Of a stretch of DNA of 64,000 bases, positions 1-9,873 are shown piece after piece. This DNA comes from Porodaedalea pini (Eukaryota > Basidiomycota > Agaricomycetes > Hymenochaetales > Hymenochaetaceae). The position numbers and the translations under genes were made by a program. Position 1 is the first letter of the stretch. The number at the start of each line of letters is the position of its first letter. The stretch spans positions 1,240,001 to 1,304,000 of the forward strand of contig NBAY01000004.1 of the NCBI GenBank assembly GCA_002794775.1, given 5' to 3'. Under the pieces are notes generated by a model. That model did not search any database and was not told the DNA's origin. It saw only the letters and a list, made by a program, of their open reading frames with translations.

Positions 1-1380
1 GAACAGCAACGGGCCCTTTCTGCATCAGCTCATTGGAATCCAGACCGACCAGGCTACGTTGCAACCAACAACAGCGGTGTTGTACACGATATCTGGTGGA
101 GTGAAGTCTGGCACAGCTGGTATTCGTCAGATGAACAAGGAAGGAGAGTGAGGTGGCCCCCGGCAGCTCCATCATCACCTGCACCATCAATGTCCACGGT
201 CCTCCTGCTGCTGACTCCAGGCCCTTACCGCGAGACTTGTAGAGACCCTTCACCGCCAACCCCCCCTGAACCTTCGATGCCCATGCCCGAACCCGCAATG
301 TCAACAGGAGGGTTCAGTCAACAGCAGATGGAGCAGATAGCAGCGATCATTGCAGGCACCTTTGCCCATCAGGTGAACAACACCCCGGCACTGGTCACTA
401 CAGCCAATCCCCTGACCCCCAGCATCGATGTTGCCTGGCCACGTGAATTCACTGGCAGTGACGACTATTTAGACTTCAAACGTGAGGTCCTCCTTTTCAT
501 CTCGGCAAACCCGAACTGATACCCCACGTCGGAGAGTAAGATCTACGTTGCTCTCTCCTACTTGAAGGGTGGTAATGCAGCAACATGGGCGCAGAACTAC
601 GTGGAGGAATCAACGACGGCCGGCATCGTGACCTTCACCGACAGTTGGATAAGGTTCCAAGAGCACCTAGATGCCTCGTTCAATGACCTGAACCAAAAGG
701 AAAAGGCGCTGGTGAAATTCCGGACCAAAGTTCAGAAGGACCTTACCGCCGATGAGTTCTTCCAGGATCTCGACGTCGTCATCACAAGAGCGGGTTTAAC
801 GGACAACAGCATCATTTGTGACCAACTGAAGCGAGTGATGAACATCGAAGTGGTGCGAGGAGTACTGAGGTCGATGCCGGTCCTGACAACATATGATGAC
901 TGGAAGAAGAAGGCCATCGAGATCGATCGAGGCGAACAACAGATCTGTGCAATCCAACAGGGCTGTGCATTTCCACCCCCACCACACCCGCAGCAGCAAC
1001 ATCCACCCCCAGCTCACCGCCAGGTGGCAGCCCCCCATGTCAACAAATGCGATGCAACAGGCGTCACCTTTGGAGGAGCTGGCCAGCCAATGGACGTCTC
1101 AATGAATGAGGCACAATGCCGACGCACATGCTGGATCTGTGGCCAGCTCGGTCACTTCAAGGACGTGTGCCCGCAAGGAAAAATGATCGTGCAGTGTATG
1201 CTGCAGATGATGGCGCCTGGCGAATGTCACCTCCTTGCCAATGAGCTAGGAGCAATGAAGGAGTCGGCATTCGAGGAAGTCGTAGACACTCGAAGGACAA
1301 CAGTGGAGGACTATGTGGAGGAGGAAGGTGATGACGAAGAGGTCGTTGACTTGCAGGATTTTGCGAGTGGTCAGGCGTAG
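1..1380 (+). pseudogene. Broken gag of chromovirus copy 1
   Basis: This aligns codon by codon with the gag of copy 2 (8797-9873) and its open leader. One in-frame TGA at 517-519 stands where copy 2 has CGA (Arg). The rest stays open from 562 to 1380. Near the C-terminus there is a CCHC zinc knuckle (CWICGQLGHFKDVC), typical of retroelement nucleocapsid, followed by an acidic tail. The protein would normally form the particle core and bind element RNA. The first 147 bases correspond to the open leader upstream of the copy 2 gag ATG. Confidence 0.9.
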
Positions 1381-1511
1381 CCATCGGGGCGACTGACCGA
1401 GAAGAACAAGGGGCTTCGTATCTGGACTCGATAAAATATAACCAACTGACTGTACAATACATAGATGCAAACAACGTCGATGGTTTTCCCGATTACGAAG
1501 TCCCCACCAGT

Positions 1512-3264
1512 GTGAACGAGAATAATGAGTATGAGCAACTGTTCGTGAGGGGAACTGGCGGACACCAGCTGGACCTCCTCTTGAACGTCGGATGTAACGT
1601 GGAGGGTGAGATGAGGGAGGTGGACGCGCATGCGCTCATGGATTTGGGGTGTACGGGATCGTGCATTGATGTAAGGTTTGTTGAACGCTATGGGTTGGAA
1701 ACCAAGCAATACATCAGACCCCTTGTGGTGCTCAATGCAGATGGCACGCACAATGAGGCTGGTTTGATCGAGAGATACGTCAACATCGAGCTACTGATTG
1801 GACATTACAAGGAAAGGATTGTCCTTGCGGTGACGTCCCTGGCATCGTCAAACATCTTCCTGGGCTACAACTGGCTTCGACGCCACAACCCGGAGGTCGA
1901 CTGGAAGACGGGTTCGATTGAATTCACCCGTTGTCCAGAGGAGTGCATGATTGAGAAAGAGGGCATGGAGGAGACGAGGAGGGTGAGAGAGGTGCAAATA
2001 GACAAGGTGTCCTGGCCCGCATATCTCAACAACTTTGCTGACGTCTTCAGCGAGAAAGGCTTCGAGAAGCTACCGGAACATCGCCCCTGGGATCACATCA
2101 TTGACTTGAGACCCAACTTCAAGCCTAGCGACTGTAAGATCTATCTGTTGACACCAACAGAACAGGAGTCGCTGAAGGATTTCCTTGAGGAAAACTTGAA
2201 GTCAGGTCGCATATGAAAGTCAATTTCGCCGATGGCATCACCTTTCTTTTTCATCAAGAAGGCTGACAAGTCTCTACGCCCGATTCAGAATTACCGGAAG
2301 CTTAACGAAGGAACAATCAAGAACAAGTACCCTCTCCCCCTCATCAACAAACTTGTCGACAAGGTCAAGAAGGCAAAGTTCATCACCAAGCTTGACCTTC
2401 GCTGGGGGTATTACAACATCTGGATCCATGAAGGTGATGAATGGAAGGCAGTGTTCCGCACGAACATGGGTCTCTTCGAACCAACAGTCATGTTCTTTGG
2501 TCTTTGCAATGCACTAGCGACGTTTCAAGCTTTTGTCAACCACATCTTCAAGGGACTGATCTACGATAACTTGATCATCGTCTACCTCAACGACATACTG
2601 ATCCTCTCACAAACTCTAGAGGAACATATCAAAACTTCGAGGTGCGTCCTTCAGATCTTGCGAGAGAACAGTCTATACCTGAAACCGGAGAAATCCGAAT
2701 TTGATGCCAAGGTTGTGAAATACCTCGGCCACATTGTTGGCAATGGCAAGATCAGAGCTGACCCGGCAAAGACGGAAGCGATCGCAGACTGGCCAGTCCC
2801 ACAAAACCTCAAGCAGCTGCAACAATTCCTCAGCATGGGCAACTGGCTGCGACAGTTCATCAAGGACTACAGCAAGGTGGTCCATCTGCTAACGTTGCTG
2901 ACAGGCAAGAAGGACTGGGTATGGGAGACCAAACAGCAAGAAGCGTTTGAGGAGTTGAGACGATGTCTCTGCTCACCTCCAGTCCTGGCCATCGCGAATG
3001 ATGAGGGCCCTTTCCGTGTCAAGGCGGACTCATCAAACTTTGCGCTTGGAGGCGTGTTGTTGCAGAAGCAGGAAGGCAAGTAGAGAGTAGTCGCCTACAG
3101 GTCCAAAGTGCTCCTGCCAGTGGAATGAAACTATGAGATCTACGACAAGGAGATGCTCGCGATCGTTTCAGCACTCAAAGAGTGGAGACAGTACCTTCTC
3201 GGCGCCCATCACCCTATCGAGATCTGGTCTGATCACGCCAACCTCACCTACTTCAGGTTGGCGC
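1512..3264 (+). pseudogene. Broken pol of copy 1: protease, reverse transcriptase, start of RNase H
   Basis: The frame matches pol of copy 2 and is open upstream into the gag overlap. The protease active site reads D-L-G (ALMDLGCTGS) instead of the D-S-G of copy 2. The reverse transcriptase core reads YLND instead of YLDD, so both catalytic motifs are damaged. Stops lie at 2214-2216 (CGA in copy 2), 3081-3083 (TGG in copy 2) and 3126-3128 (CGA in copy 2). Both catalytic changes and two of these three stops are C-to-T or G-to-A changes at CpG, consistent with decay of methylated DNA. The frame is then cut by the solo LTR at 3265. Confidence 0.9.
3261..3264. repeat. Target-site duplication, left of solo LTR
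   Basis: GCGC here and GCGC at 4181-4184 flank the inserted LTR. In copy 2 the uninterrupted RNase H sequence carries GCGC only once at this place, so a 4-bp duplication is directly visible. Confidence 0.75.
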
Positions 3265-4180
3265 TGTAGAGTTCCGGCGAGTGGCCAACCACTGCAGATC
3301 TCTCTAGAGGCCATCCGTTGCACATTCCAACAGCTATTGACACATACCAGACTCAGAATGATTTGCCCAACACGTACCGGACACAGGATGATTTGCCCGA
3401 CATCACATCAGCGGATCACTAGGAAGATCCCCCTGGCAATTCGGGATGTACCGGAAAGCTTATGTCATCGGAGTCAGTTGGGATGCGTACCGGAGATCTG
3501 CCCGATGATGGGTGATGACTCACCGATTGGAGGATCTCAGTTCCGGTGGAGCTGTGATATGACCGGATGATGGACTGATGCAAATGGGGAAGTTGTCGCA
3601 TGGACAGGTTTTCTTTTGAATTTCTATGTTTCTCTTACATTCCGAATGTTTTCTCTCCAACGCTCTATGTTTCATCCGGTATGCACATTATACTCACTTT
3701 GGAATAATTTTCCTGTAGATAGATCTCTTGCACCTTGTATTTAGGGACTTCCCTGTCGTAGGTAGCAGGGGAGGAAAAAACTACCGCAGAGTTCCCCTCA
3801 GATAGGGCAGCTTCCGTGCGTGCAGTTAGTCTCTGCAACAGTTAGTTTCGTGGCAACCTCGTCTTCAGTCTCATCTCTTGTCTCATTCTTGTTCTCGTCT
3901 CTGCTATCACTATTGTCTCGTACCAGATTTGATATCTCACTCGTTCCGGCTCTGCACCGACACTCACATCGGGTCCAGAGCACCTTACAGTATTGACGCG
4001 TACCGACACGTACCGACGTGTACCAACATGTACCGATGCGTACCGACACGTACCGACACGTACCGACGTGTACCGGGTTTTTCCCGTGCTCATACCGAGC
4101 ATATATTTACTGCAAAACTCAACGGAAACATGTCCCCAAACAAACTACCGATCCTAAACAACCCATACACAGGATCTACA
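3265..4180 (+). mobile_element. Solo LTR (916 bp) inserted in RNase H of copy 1
   Basis: The block starts TGTAGAGTTCC, ends GGATCTACA, and so has the TG...CA ends and short inverted ends (TGTAGA/TCTACA) of an LTR. It interrupts a frame that is continuous in copy 2 and is flanked by GCGC on both sides. There is no internal coding region, so it is best explained as a solo LTR left by LTR-LTR recombination. Its sequence is unlike the LTRs of copies 1 and 2, so it comes from a different family. Orientation is assigned only from the direction of the host element. Confidence 0.75.
4001..4070. repeat. 10-bp tandem repeat, seven units
   Basis: Seven consecutive 10-bp units of the form TACCGACACG, with variants such as TACCGACGTG and TACCAACATG, lie inside the solo LTR. 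A degenerate eighth unit follows. The array is AC-Y-CG rich and could be a promoter-proximal repeat of that LTR family; no function can be read from it. Confidence 0.9.
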
Positions 4181-4184
4181 GCGC

Positions 4185-5815
4185 AAAAGCTGAGCTATCA
4201 ACAAGCTCGCTGGTGGACAGAGCTCGAGGAATTTGACTTCCACCTCAAGCACAAGTCAGGGAAGACGATGGGCAAGGCGGACTTACTGTCGCGTAAGACC
4301 GGCTACGACAAGGGGAAGGATGATAACGACGGCGTCGTGTTCATCAAGGAGAAGTGGCTGAATCATGGAGTGGTGAGGATGTCGTGTGACGAGGTGTTGG
4401 AATGAGTGGGTGAAGCGCAGAGGGTGCAGAATGAGTCAGAGAGGCTGACAGGAATGACAGAGGTCGATGGTTTGTGGTGGATGAAGGGCAAGGTATATGT
4501 CCCATCGACGATAAAGGAGTCGGTGTTGCGGGAGTGTCACGACTTGGTACTGGCTGGGCATCCAGGAGCATCAAAGATGGTGGAACTTATCTGTCGAGAC
4601 TTCTGGTGGGCGTCAATGTTCTCCGACATCCGAGCGTACGTCCGAGGATGTGATCACTGTCAGCGAACAAAGGCTCTGAGAGCGTCGAGGTCGAGACCAC
4701 TCCATCCGAATACAGTCCCCAAAGTCCCTTGGGAAATCGTCACGGTCGACCTCATTGGAGAGCTCCCAGAATCGAAGGGACACAATGCGATTTGCGTCTT
4801 TGTAGATAGATTCTCAAAACAGATGCATGCAATTCTAACAACGATGAAGCTGTCAGCAGAAGGCATGGCTCAGTTGTACTGCGACCACGTCTTCCGCCTC
4901 CACGGCCTACCCAAGAAGATTATCCATGACCGTGGCACGCAGTTCAACGCATCGATGATGAAGGAACTATACAAACTCCTGCACATCGAAGGCAACCCGC
5001 CGACGGCATATCACCCGCAAACAGACGGTCAGATGGAACGCGTTAACCAAGAGCTCAAACAGTACCTTAGGCTCTTCGTTAACCATTGGCAATCAGACTG
5101 GAAGGACTGGCTCCCTCTCGCAGAGTTCGCATACAACAACCATGAACACTCAGTGACAAAGATGTCTCCCTTCTACACAAATACAGGACGTCATCCTCTG
5201 AGCTTCAACATGACACGAACTTCATCCACTAACATGTCGGCAGAAGAATTCGCAAAACACATCAAGGAGACTCATCGCGTTGCGAAGGACAACCTGATCA
5301 AGGCAGCTGATGACATGAAGCGCTACCATGACCGGACAGTGGGGGTATCGGTGGAGTACCAGACCGGCAACAAGGTCTTCCTGGATGGTCAGAACATCAG
5401 CACAGATGTGCCAACAAAGAAGCTAGCAGACAAGTGGTACGGACCCTTCAAAATTGTCGACAAGGTGGGCGCGAGTGCGTACAAGCTCAAACTCCCCAAG
5501 CGATAGAAGAAAGTCCACCCCGTCTTCAACAAAGCCCTGTTGAAACCCGCCATCGAACCATCCTTTGAAAGCCAGAAACAACCTCCACCGCCACCACCCG
5601 ACATTGTTGACAACGAGGAGGAATATGAGGTTCAGGAGGTTATCGACTTACATCTACACCGAGGAAAGCTACAGTACCTCGTCAAGTGGGTTGGATACAA
5701 TGAACTGACTTGGCAGCCTGAGATGGACTTCGGTGAGAATGCAAAGGAGGCGATCACGGAGTTCTATCAGAAACACCCTGGCACTCCTCGAAAACTCGAC
5801 ATTCCTCGCCAATGA
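4185..5815 (+). pseudogene. Broken pol of copy 1: RNase H end, integrase, chromodomain
   Basis: After the solo LTR the pol frame resumes in RNase H. The integrase zinc-binding region (H...H...C..C, ending CDHCQRTK) and the DDE core (TVDLIGEL, HDRGTQF, ERVNQEL) are still recognisable. A GPF-type module and a C-terminal chromodomain (EYEVQEVIDLHLHRGKLQYL) follow. Stops at 4403-4405, 5504-5506 and 5813-5815 break the frame; copy 2 has CAA, TGG and CGA there. The chromodomain marks the element as a chromovirus, a group known to target chromatin marks. Confidence 0.9.
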
Positions 5816-5889
5816 CTCCGTCCACTCTTCGTCGACACCGAGCCAGATGACCGCGTTGGTCGGGACGCCCAACCTTGAGAGGGGGGTAA

Positions 5890-6323
5890 TGTCAGGACTT
5901 GAACTTTTCCTTTCTTTTTATTTTCCTTCTATCACTTCTTTTCCTTTAATCGCTCCTTTTCATTATAATTAATCATCTTTTCAATCATTTCCCACACTCC
6001 TTTCACATGACCTTCATTTGTTCCATTCCGCTCCCTTTTATGTAATCTTAGACAAAGGGGCAACCAGTTCTCATAAGGTGATCACTGTATATAAGGAAGA
6101 GGAATCGCATCTGAACACCTGTTCTGCTTTTCCTCTTACCTCCGTGACGACCTAGGTGAGACCGTGTCCCCCTCCTGTAGTAGAGTACATTGTATTAATC
6201 CTCTTACCTCTGTGATGACCTAGCCTGAGTACAGCATGTCCCAAGTCCCCGCTCGAGTATAGCATGTCCCAGACGACAGTCAGCTGAGGCCTGCCCAGTC
6301 TGAGTCGTCTCCCAGACTCCCGC
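5890..6323 (+). repeat. 3' LTR of copy 1 (434 bp here plus final 6 bp at 14297-14302)
   Basis: It begins TGTCAGGACTTGAAC after a G-rich polypurine tract and aligns along its length with the LTR of copy 2. It retains the TATATAA box and the GTTCTGCTTTT block. It breaks off at ...CTCCCGC, where copy 2 continues CTAACA. The missing CTAACA is found at 14297-14302, right after CTCGC, which shows that the sequence between is inserted. Confidence 0.85.
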
Positions 6324-6399
6324 TGTTAGGGTTGGGCGAATATTCCAATTCTTTAACCACGAAGGTGTTGCCTTCCGGACTGTATGGTCCTCTGAGTGG

Positions 6400-7430
6400 T
6401 GTATTACTGAGACGACTTTACTTATCTTCGACCGATCCCGTAACCAGCTTCTCCTTTGCTGCCCTTATCAGGTGGAACCTGAGGTTGATATTGAAAGTAC
6501 TTAGTTACAGCAGATAGGGGAGGTGATGCCCTAGAGGGTCGAGAGATGTTCGGTTATGCTGCGATGTTGTCTAGGAGGCAAACTGCAAGGCTTGGCGTAG
6601 CCGAGATGCACTCAACCAGACTTGGTTCTGTGGACAATGAGAGGAACCTTCTAAGCGTGGTGTAGCCGAGGGTCTACTCAATCAAAGTCAATCCTTATTC
6701 AACTTGGGACAAATCCTCAACCCAGTATGGGGCAGACTCGTTATTCAACCAAGGAGGATATTACACAGTGGTAGTTATAGATGTAGAGGTAGGGGTAAGA
6801 AGATAGCTATGCAGGTAGCTAAAACCGTACTGTAAAAGCGATAGAGAATGGGGATTCTGGGGTGCTAGTTACTCGGCCTTATATAGCCTACTGAATTTCT
6901 AATTTCTTCACGTTCTGTCCAACCAGATGCCCTTCCGTCTCCTTCCTATGTTTCAGGTGGCCGCAGCACTTGGCTGCTGCGGTGGGGATGTATGCACATG
7001 TACTCCATCCAATGGTTTTCTTGCATTCTGCAATTTGGACTGCGGGTGTGAGTCACATGATGTCATGACCCGTGCACTCGGGTGAGTACATCACCAATTT
7101 GGTAGTCGGGCTCCCACATTCTCCACATGCTAATGCTTAATTAACTTCCTGCTTCTCCCGTGTGCTTCTATATCGGGGCTTTACTTCCCTGCTTCGAAGC
7201 GTCTTCCTCGGTTGTGGCACTGCGTAGCCTCTCGGATGGCATTGCTGCGCTCGGGTGGTCATTCCTCCCATTCAAATCCATTGGGGATAACCATGTGGAT
7301 CCATGGGTTATTCTTGGCTCGCCATTCAGTGTCAGGTCCATTCGGTGATAGGGCTGCTCCGCCGAGACATGTCTCCATTGTGAACGGTGGGTCATGCACT
7401 CCTAAGGCTAGAGTGATCTTGAATGTTCGT
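6400..7430. other. Non-coding left part of the unknown insertion
   Basis: No convincing frame lies here. A TATA-like sequence read on the minus strand (GGCTATATAAGG, about 6879-6890) and a short inverted GCAGC/GCTGC motif near 6965-6985 can be seen. The short open frames on both strands have no recognisable content. Confidence 0.4.
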
Positions 7431-7658
7431 CTTCATGACACGTGCTCGAATTCGTATAGCGTAATCGTGCCTGGATGCTTTATGTCCCTGAGGTATGCCC
7501 AACAGTGCTTGAGTACTGTCATTATGTGTATCAGTATGTCATTCCCTTGTACTGGACTCGGGGTAGGTATTCGTATCATCATCTTGCAGTTCCTGTATTC
7601 TTCATGTGGCTCCTTATTGTATTGGATGACTGTATCCCATTTGTAGTTCTCCATGCCA

Positions 7659-7663
7659 CGTTC
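7659..7663. repeat. Target-site duplication CGTTC, left of copy 2
   Basis: CGTTC at 7659-7663 directly precedes the 5' LTR, and the same five bases follow the 3' LTR at 13913-13917. The exact 5-bp repeat fits Ty3/gypsy integration and gives the insertion boundaries to the base. Confidence 0.95.
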
Positions 7664-7837
7664 TGTTAGAACCTGAACTTTCACCTTTTCTTTATTTTCC
7701 CCTTTTACCATTTCCTTTATTATATTCGTCCTTTTTATTATATTTACCCATCTTACACAATCATTCCCACACTGCCTTCTTTCGTTCCATTCCCACTCAT
7801 TATGTAATGTTAGGTAATATAGTCTCACGGTCGTCAC

Positions 7838-7844
7838 TATATAA
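7838..7844 (+). promoter_or_regulatory. TATA box of the copy 2 LTR
   Basis: TATATAA lies 33 nt before GTTCTGCTTTT (7871-7881). That is the spacing expected between a TATA box and a transcription start, and the block must lie at the 5' end of the RNA if self-priming is used. Confidence 0.75.
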
Positions 7845-7870
7845 GGTCTCAGGAATCGCATGAACTCCTT

Positions 7871-7881
7871 GTTCTGCTTTT
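7871..7881 (+). promoter_or_regulatory. Putative RNA 5' end and self-primer block
   Basis: GTTCTGCTTTT is the exact reverse complement of AAAAGCAGAAC at 78-88 of the 8000s (8078-8088), beside the 5' LTR. In Tf1, the first 11 nt of the RNA fold back on the primer-binding site to prime reverse transcription. Length, position and pairing here match that arrangement. The transcription start itself is inferred. Confidence 0.75.
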
Positions 7882-8077
7882 CCTCTTACCTCCGCGACGA
7901 CCTAGGTGAGACTCGTCCCCCTTGTATTAGTTTAGACTTGTATTAATCCTCTTACCTCCGCGACGACCTAGCCTGAGTAAGCGTGTCCCGAGTCTACGCT
8001 CGAGTATAGCACGTCCCAGACGACAGTCAGCCGAGGCCTGCCCAGTCCGAGTCGTCTCCCGGACTCCCGCCTAACAT

Positions 8078-8088
8078 AAAAGCAGAAC
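8078..8088 (+). promoter_or_regulatory. Self-priming primer-binding site
   Basis: AAAAGCAGAAC begins two bases after the LTR end at 8076. It lacks the TGG that a tRNA-primed site would show and pairs over all 11 bases with 7871-7881. This is the Tf1/sushi-type arrangement. Confidence 0.75.
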
Positions 8089-8796
8089 CCACCCAGGCTC
8101 ATCCCCAGCGTACGTCGTCGCTGTCGACTCGCCTTCACTCGGTCTAGAGGAGCGCTCCCCTCGACGGACTTGACGTGTAAACCCCCCAAACGATAACCCT
8201 CGACCCTGCCCGGACGTTTTCGGACGTTCGTGTATTACATAAACTAACACCCGACTTTTCCCGACCCTGGCTCTCCACCTCTCCCTCTGGTGGAGGAACC
8301 ATCTGACCTGGACGTGGGTAACACACCGTGTACAGTCATCGACGTCGTTGTCGATTGTGATCTCGGTCGCCTCCTTCCGTGTGGTCATCAAACTCGCCGA
8401 CGAACCTGTCCTCCGTCAGCGTAACGTACATCCGGACAACCAACCCCTCCCTGTTCCTCCTCCATCGTCAACATAGATCTCGACGAGGAACAACGCCGTG
8501 CTCTCCCGCCTCGCTCCTGGTACAACGAGGAACGCCGTTCCTGGTTCACGATCACTCGAGAAGGCGTTGAATACGTTATCTGGTGGCGTCAAGAAAAAGG
8601 ACTTTGGTATTCGACGCTTGAAGGAGGAAGGAGATTAAAGTGGGCTCCTGCATCGATAGACCAGACAACCCCGAATTCGCCATCGCTTTCGACGTCGACC
8701 ATTCTCCCACCAATCCCAGGACCGTATAGAGAGGCGCGACGAGATTCGTCACCACCGACCCCCCCGGAGCAACAAACGGACACGTCTAGAACGACG
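8089..8796 (+). other. Leader of copy 2 with an open pre-gag frame
   Basis: From about 8427 the gag frame is open upstream of the first ATG (8797) and encodes a plausible segment containing EERRSWFTITREGVEYVIWW. A second open frame before it (residues VVIKLADEPVLRQR, about 8380-8470) reads in a different phase and ends at a TAG near 8476. The two look like one pre-gag region separated by a phase change. The corresponding sequence starts copy 1 at position 1. Gag may therefore start upstream of 8797, or this part may be decayed. Confidence 0.45.
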
Positions 8797-9873
8797 ATGT
8801 CGACGGGAACCTTCAGCGCTCAACAGCTAGAGCAAATCGCGGCGATTGTAGCGGGCGCCTTTGCTCACCAAGCCGCAAACGCCCCAGCGGGCCCTAGCGC
8901 TGCTGCGGTACAAAACATCGACGTCGCCCGACCACGTGAATTCACTGGTGGTGACGACTACCTCGACTTCAGACGTGAAGTCCTCCTTTTTGTATCCGCG
9001 AACCCGAACCGATACCCTACGTCGGAGAGTAAAATTTATGTAGCTCTCTCCTACCTGAAGGGTGGTAATGCGGCGACGTGGGCGCAGAACTACGTCGAGG
9101 AGTCGACAACGTCGGGAATCGTCACCTTCACTGACAGCTGGGAGAGATTCCAGGAACGACTCGACGCCTCGTTCGACGACCCGAATCGCAAGGAGGCAGC
9201 GCTGAAGGAATTCCGGGAAAAGGTTCAGAAGGACCTCACCGCAGACAAGTTCTTCCAGCAGCTCGACGTCATCATTAAGCGCGCGGAGCTGAAGGACGAC
9301 GGCATCATCTGTGATCGTCTCAAACGCGCAATGAACATCGAAGTAGTGCGTGGAGTCCTGAGATCAACGCCGGTCCCGACGAAGTACGAGGACTGGAAAA
9401 ACAAGGCTATCGAGATCGATCGCGGCGAACAACAGATCCGCGCGATCCAAAAAGGCCGCCCATTTATACCTCAGCCTCGCCCACAGCAACAACAAGGACC
9501 CCCGGCTCGCCGTCAGGTAGCGGCCCCTCACGTCGACAGACGCGACGCGACCGGCGTCACTTTCGGAGGCGCTGGTCAACCGATGGACGTCTCAATGAAC
9601 GAGGCGCAACGACGACGCGCGTGCTGGATCTGCGGTGGGCTGGGCCATTTCAAGGACAAGTGCCCGCAGGGGAAACCGATCATCCAGCGCATGCTGGAGC
9701 TAATGGCACCAGGCGAACGTCGCATCCTCGCGGACGAGCTCGGCGCGATGAAGGAGTCGGCCTTCGAGGAAGTCGTAGACACTCGGAGGTCGACGGTGGA
9801 GGACTATGTGGAAGAGGAAGACAATGACGAAGAGGTCGTCGACTCGCAGGGTTTTGCGAGTGGTCAGGCGTAG
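8797..9873 (+). CDS. Gag of chromovirus copy 2
   Basis: 358 codons from ATG at 8797 to TAG at 9871-9873. The central region carries the retroelement capsid-type fold signature (REFTGGDDYLDFRREVLLF, then the AATWAQNYVEE segment). A CCHC zinc knuckle (CWICGGLGHFKDKC) follows around residue 273, then an acidic tail. The product forms the particle and packages element RNA. The start is the first ATG. The frame is open upstream, so a longer product is possible. Its last ~45 bases overlap pol in the -1 frame. Confidence 0.93.
   Translation: MSTGTFSAQQLEQIAAIVAGAFAHQAANAPAGPSAAAVQNIDVARPREFTGGDDYLDFRREVLLFVSANPNRYPTSESKIYVALSYLKGGNAATWAQNYVEESTTSGIVTFTDSWERFQERLDASFDDPNRKEAALKEFREKVQKDLTADKFFQQLDVIIKRAELKDDGIICDRLKRAMNIEVVRGVLRSTPVPTKYEDWKNKAIEIDRGEQQIRAIQKGRPFIPQPRPQQQQGPPARRQVAAPHVDRRDATGVTFGGAGQPMDVSMNEAQRRRACWICGGLGHFKDKCPQGKPIIQRMLELMAPGERRILADELGAMKESAFEEVVDTRRSTVEDYVEEEDNDEEVVDSQGFASGQA

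Larger units (their letters stand above)
7664..8076 (+). repeat. 5' LTR of copy 2
   Basis: 413 bp, starting TGTTAGAACCTG and ending CGCCTAACA. U3 is pyrimidine-rich. A TATATAA box and a start block follow in the middle, and two near-identical CTCTTACCTCCGCGACGACC segments lie in the R/U5 part. By eye it is identical to the 3' LTR. Confidence 0.96.

Noticed and set aside
4001..4070. CRISPR-like array
   Set aside because: The units are contiguous 10-bp repeats without spacers, in a eukaryotic LTR.
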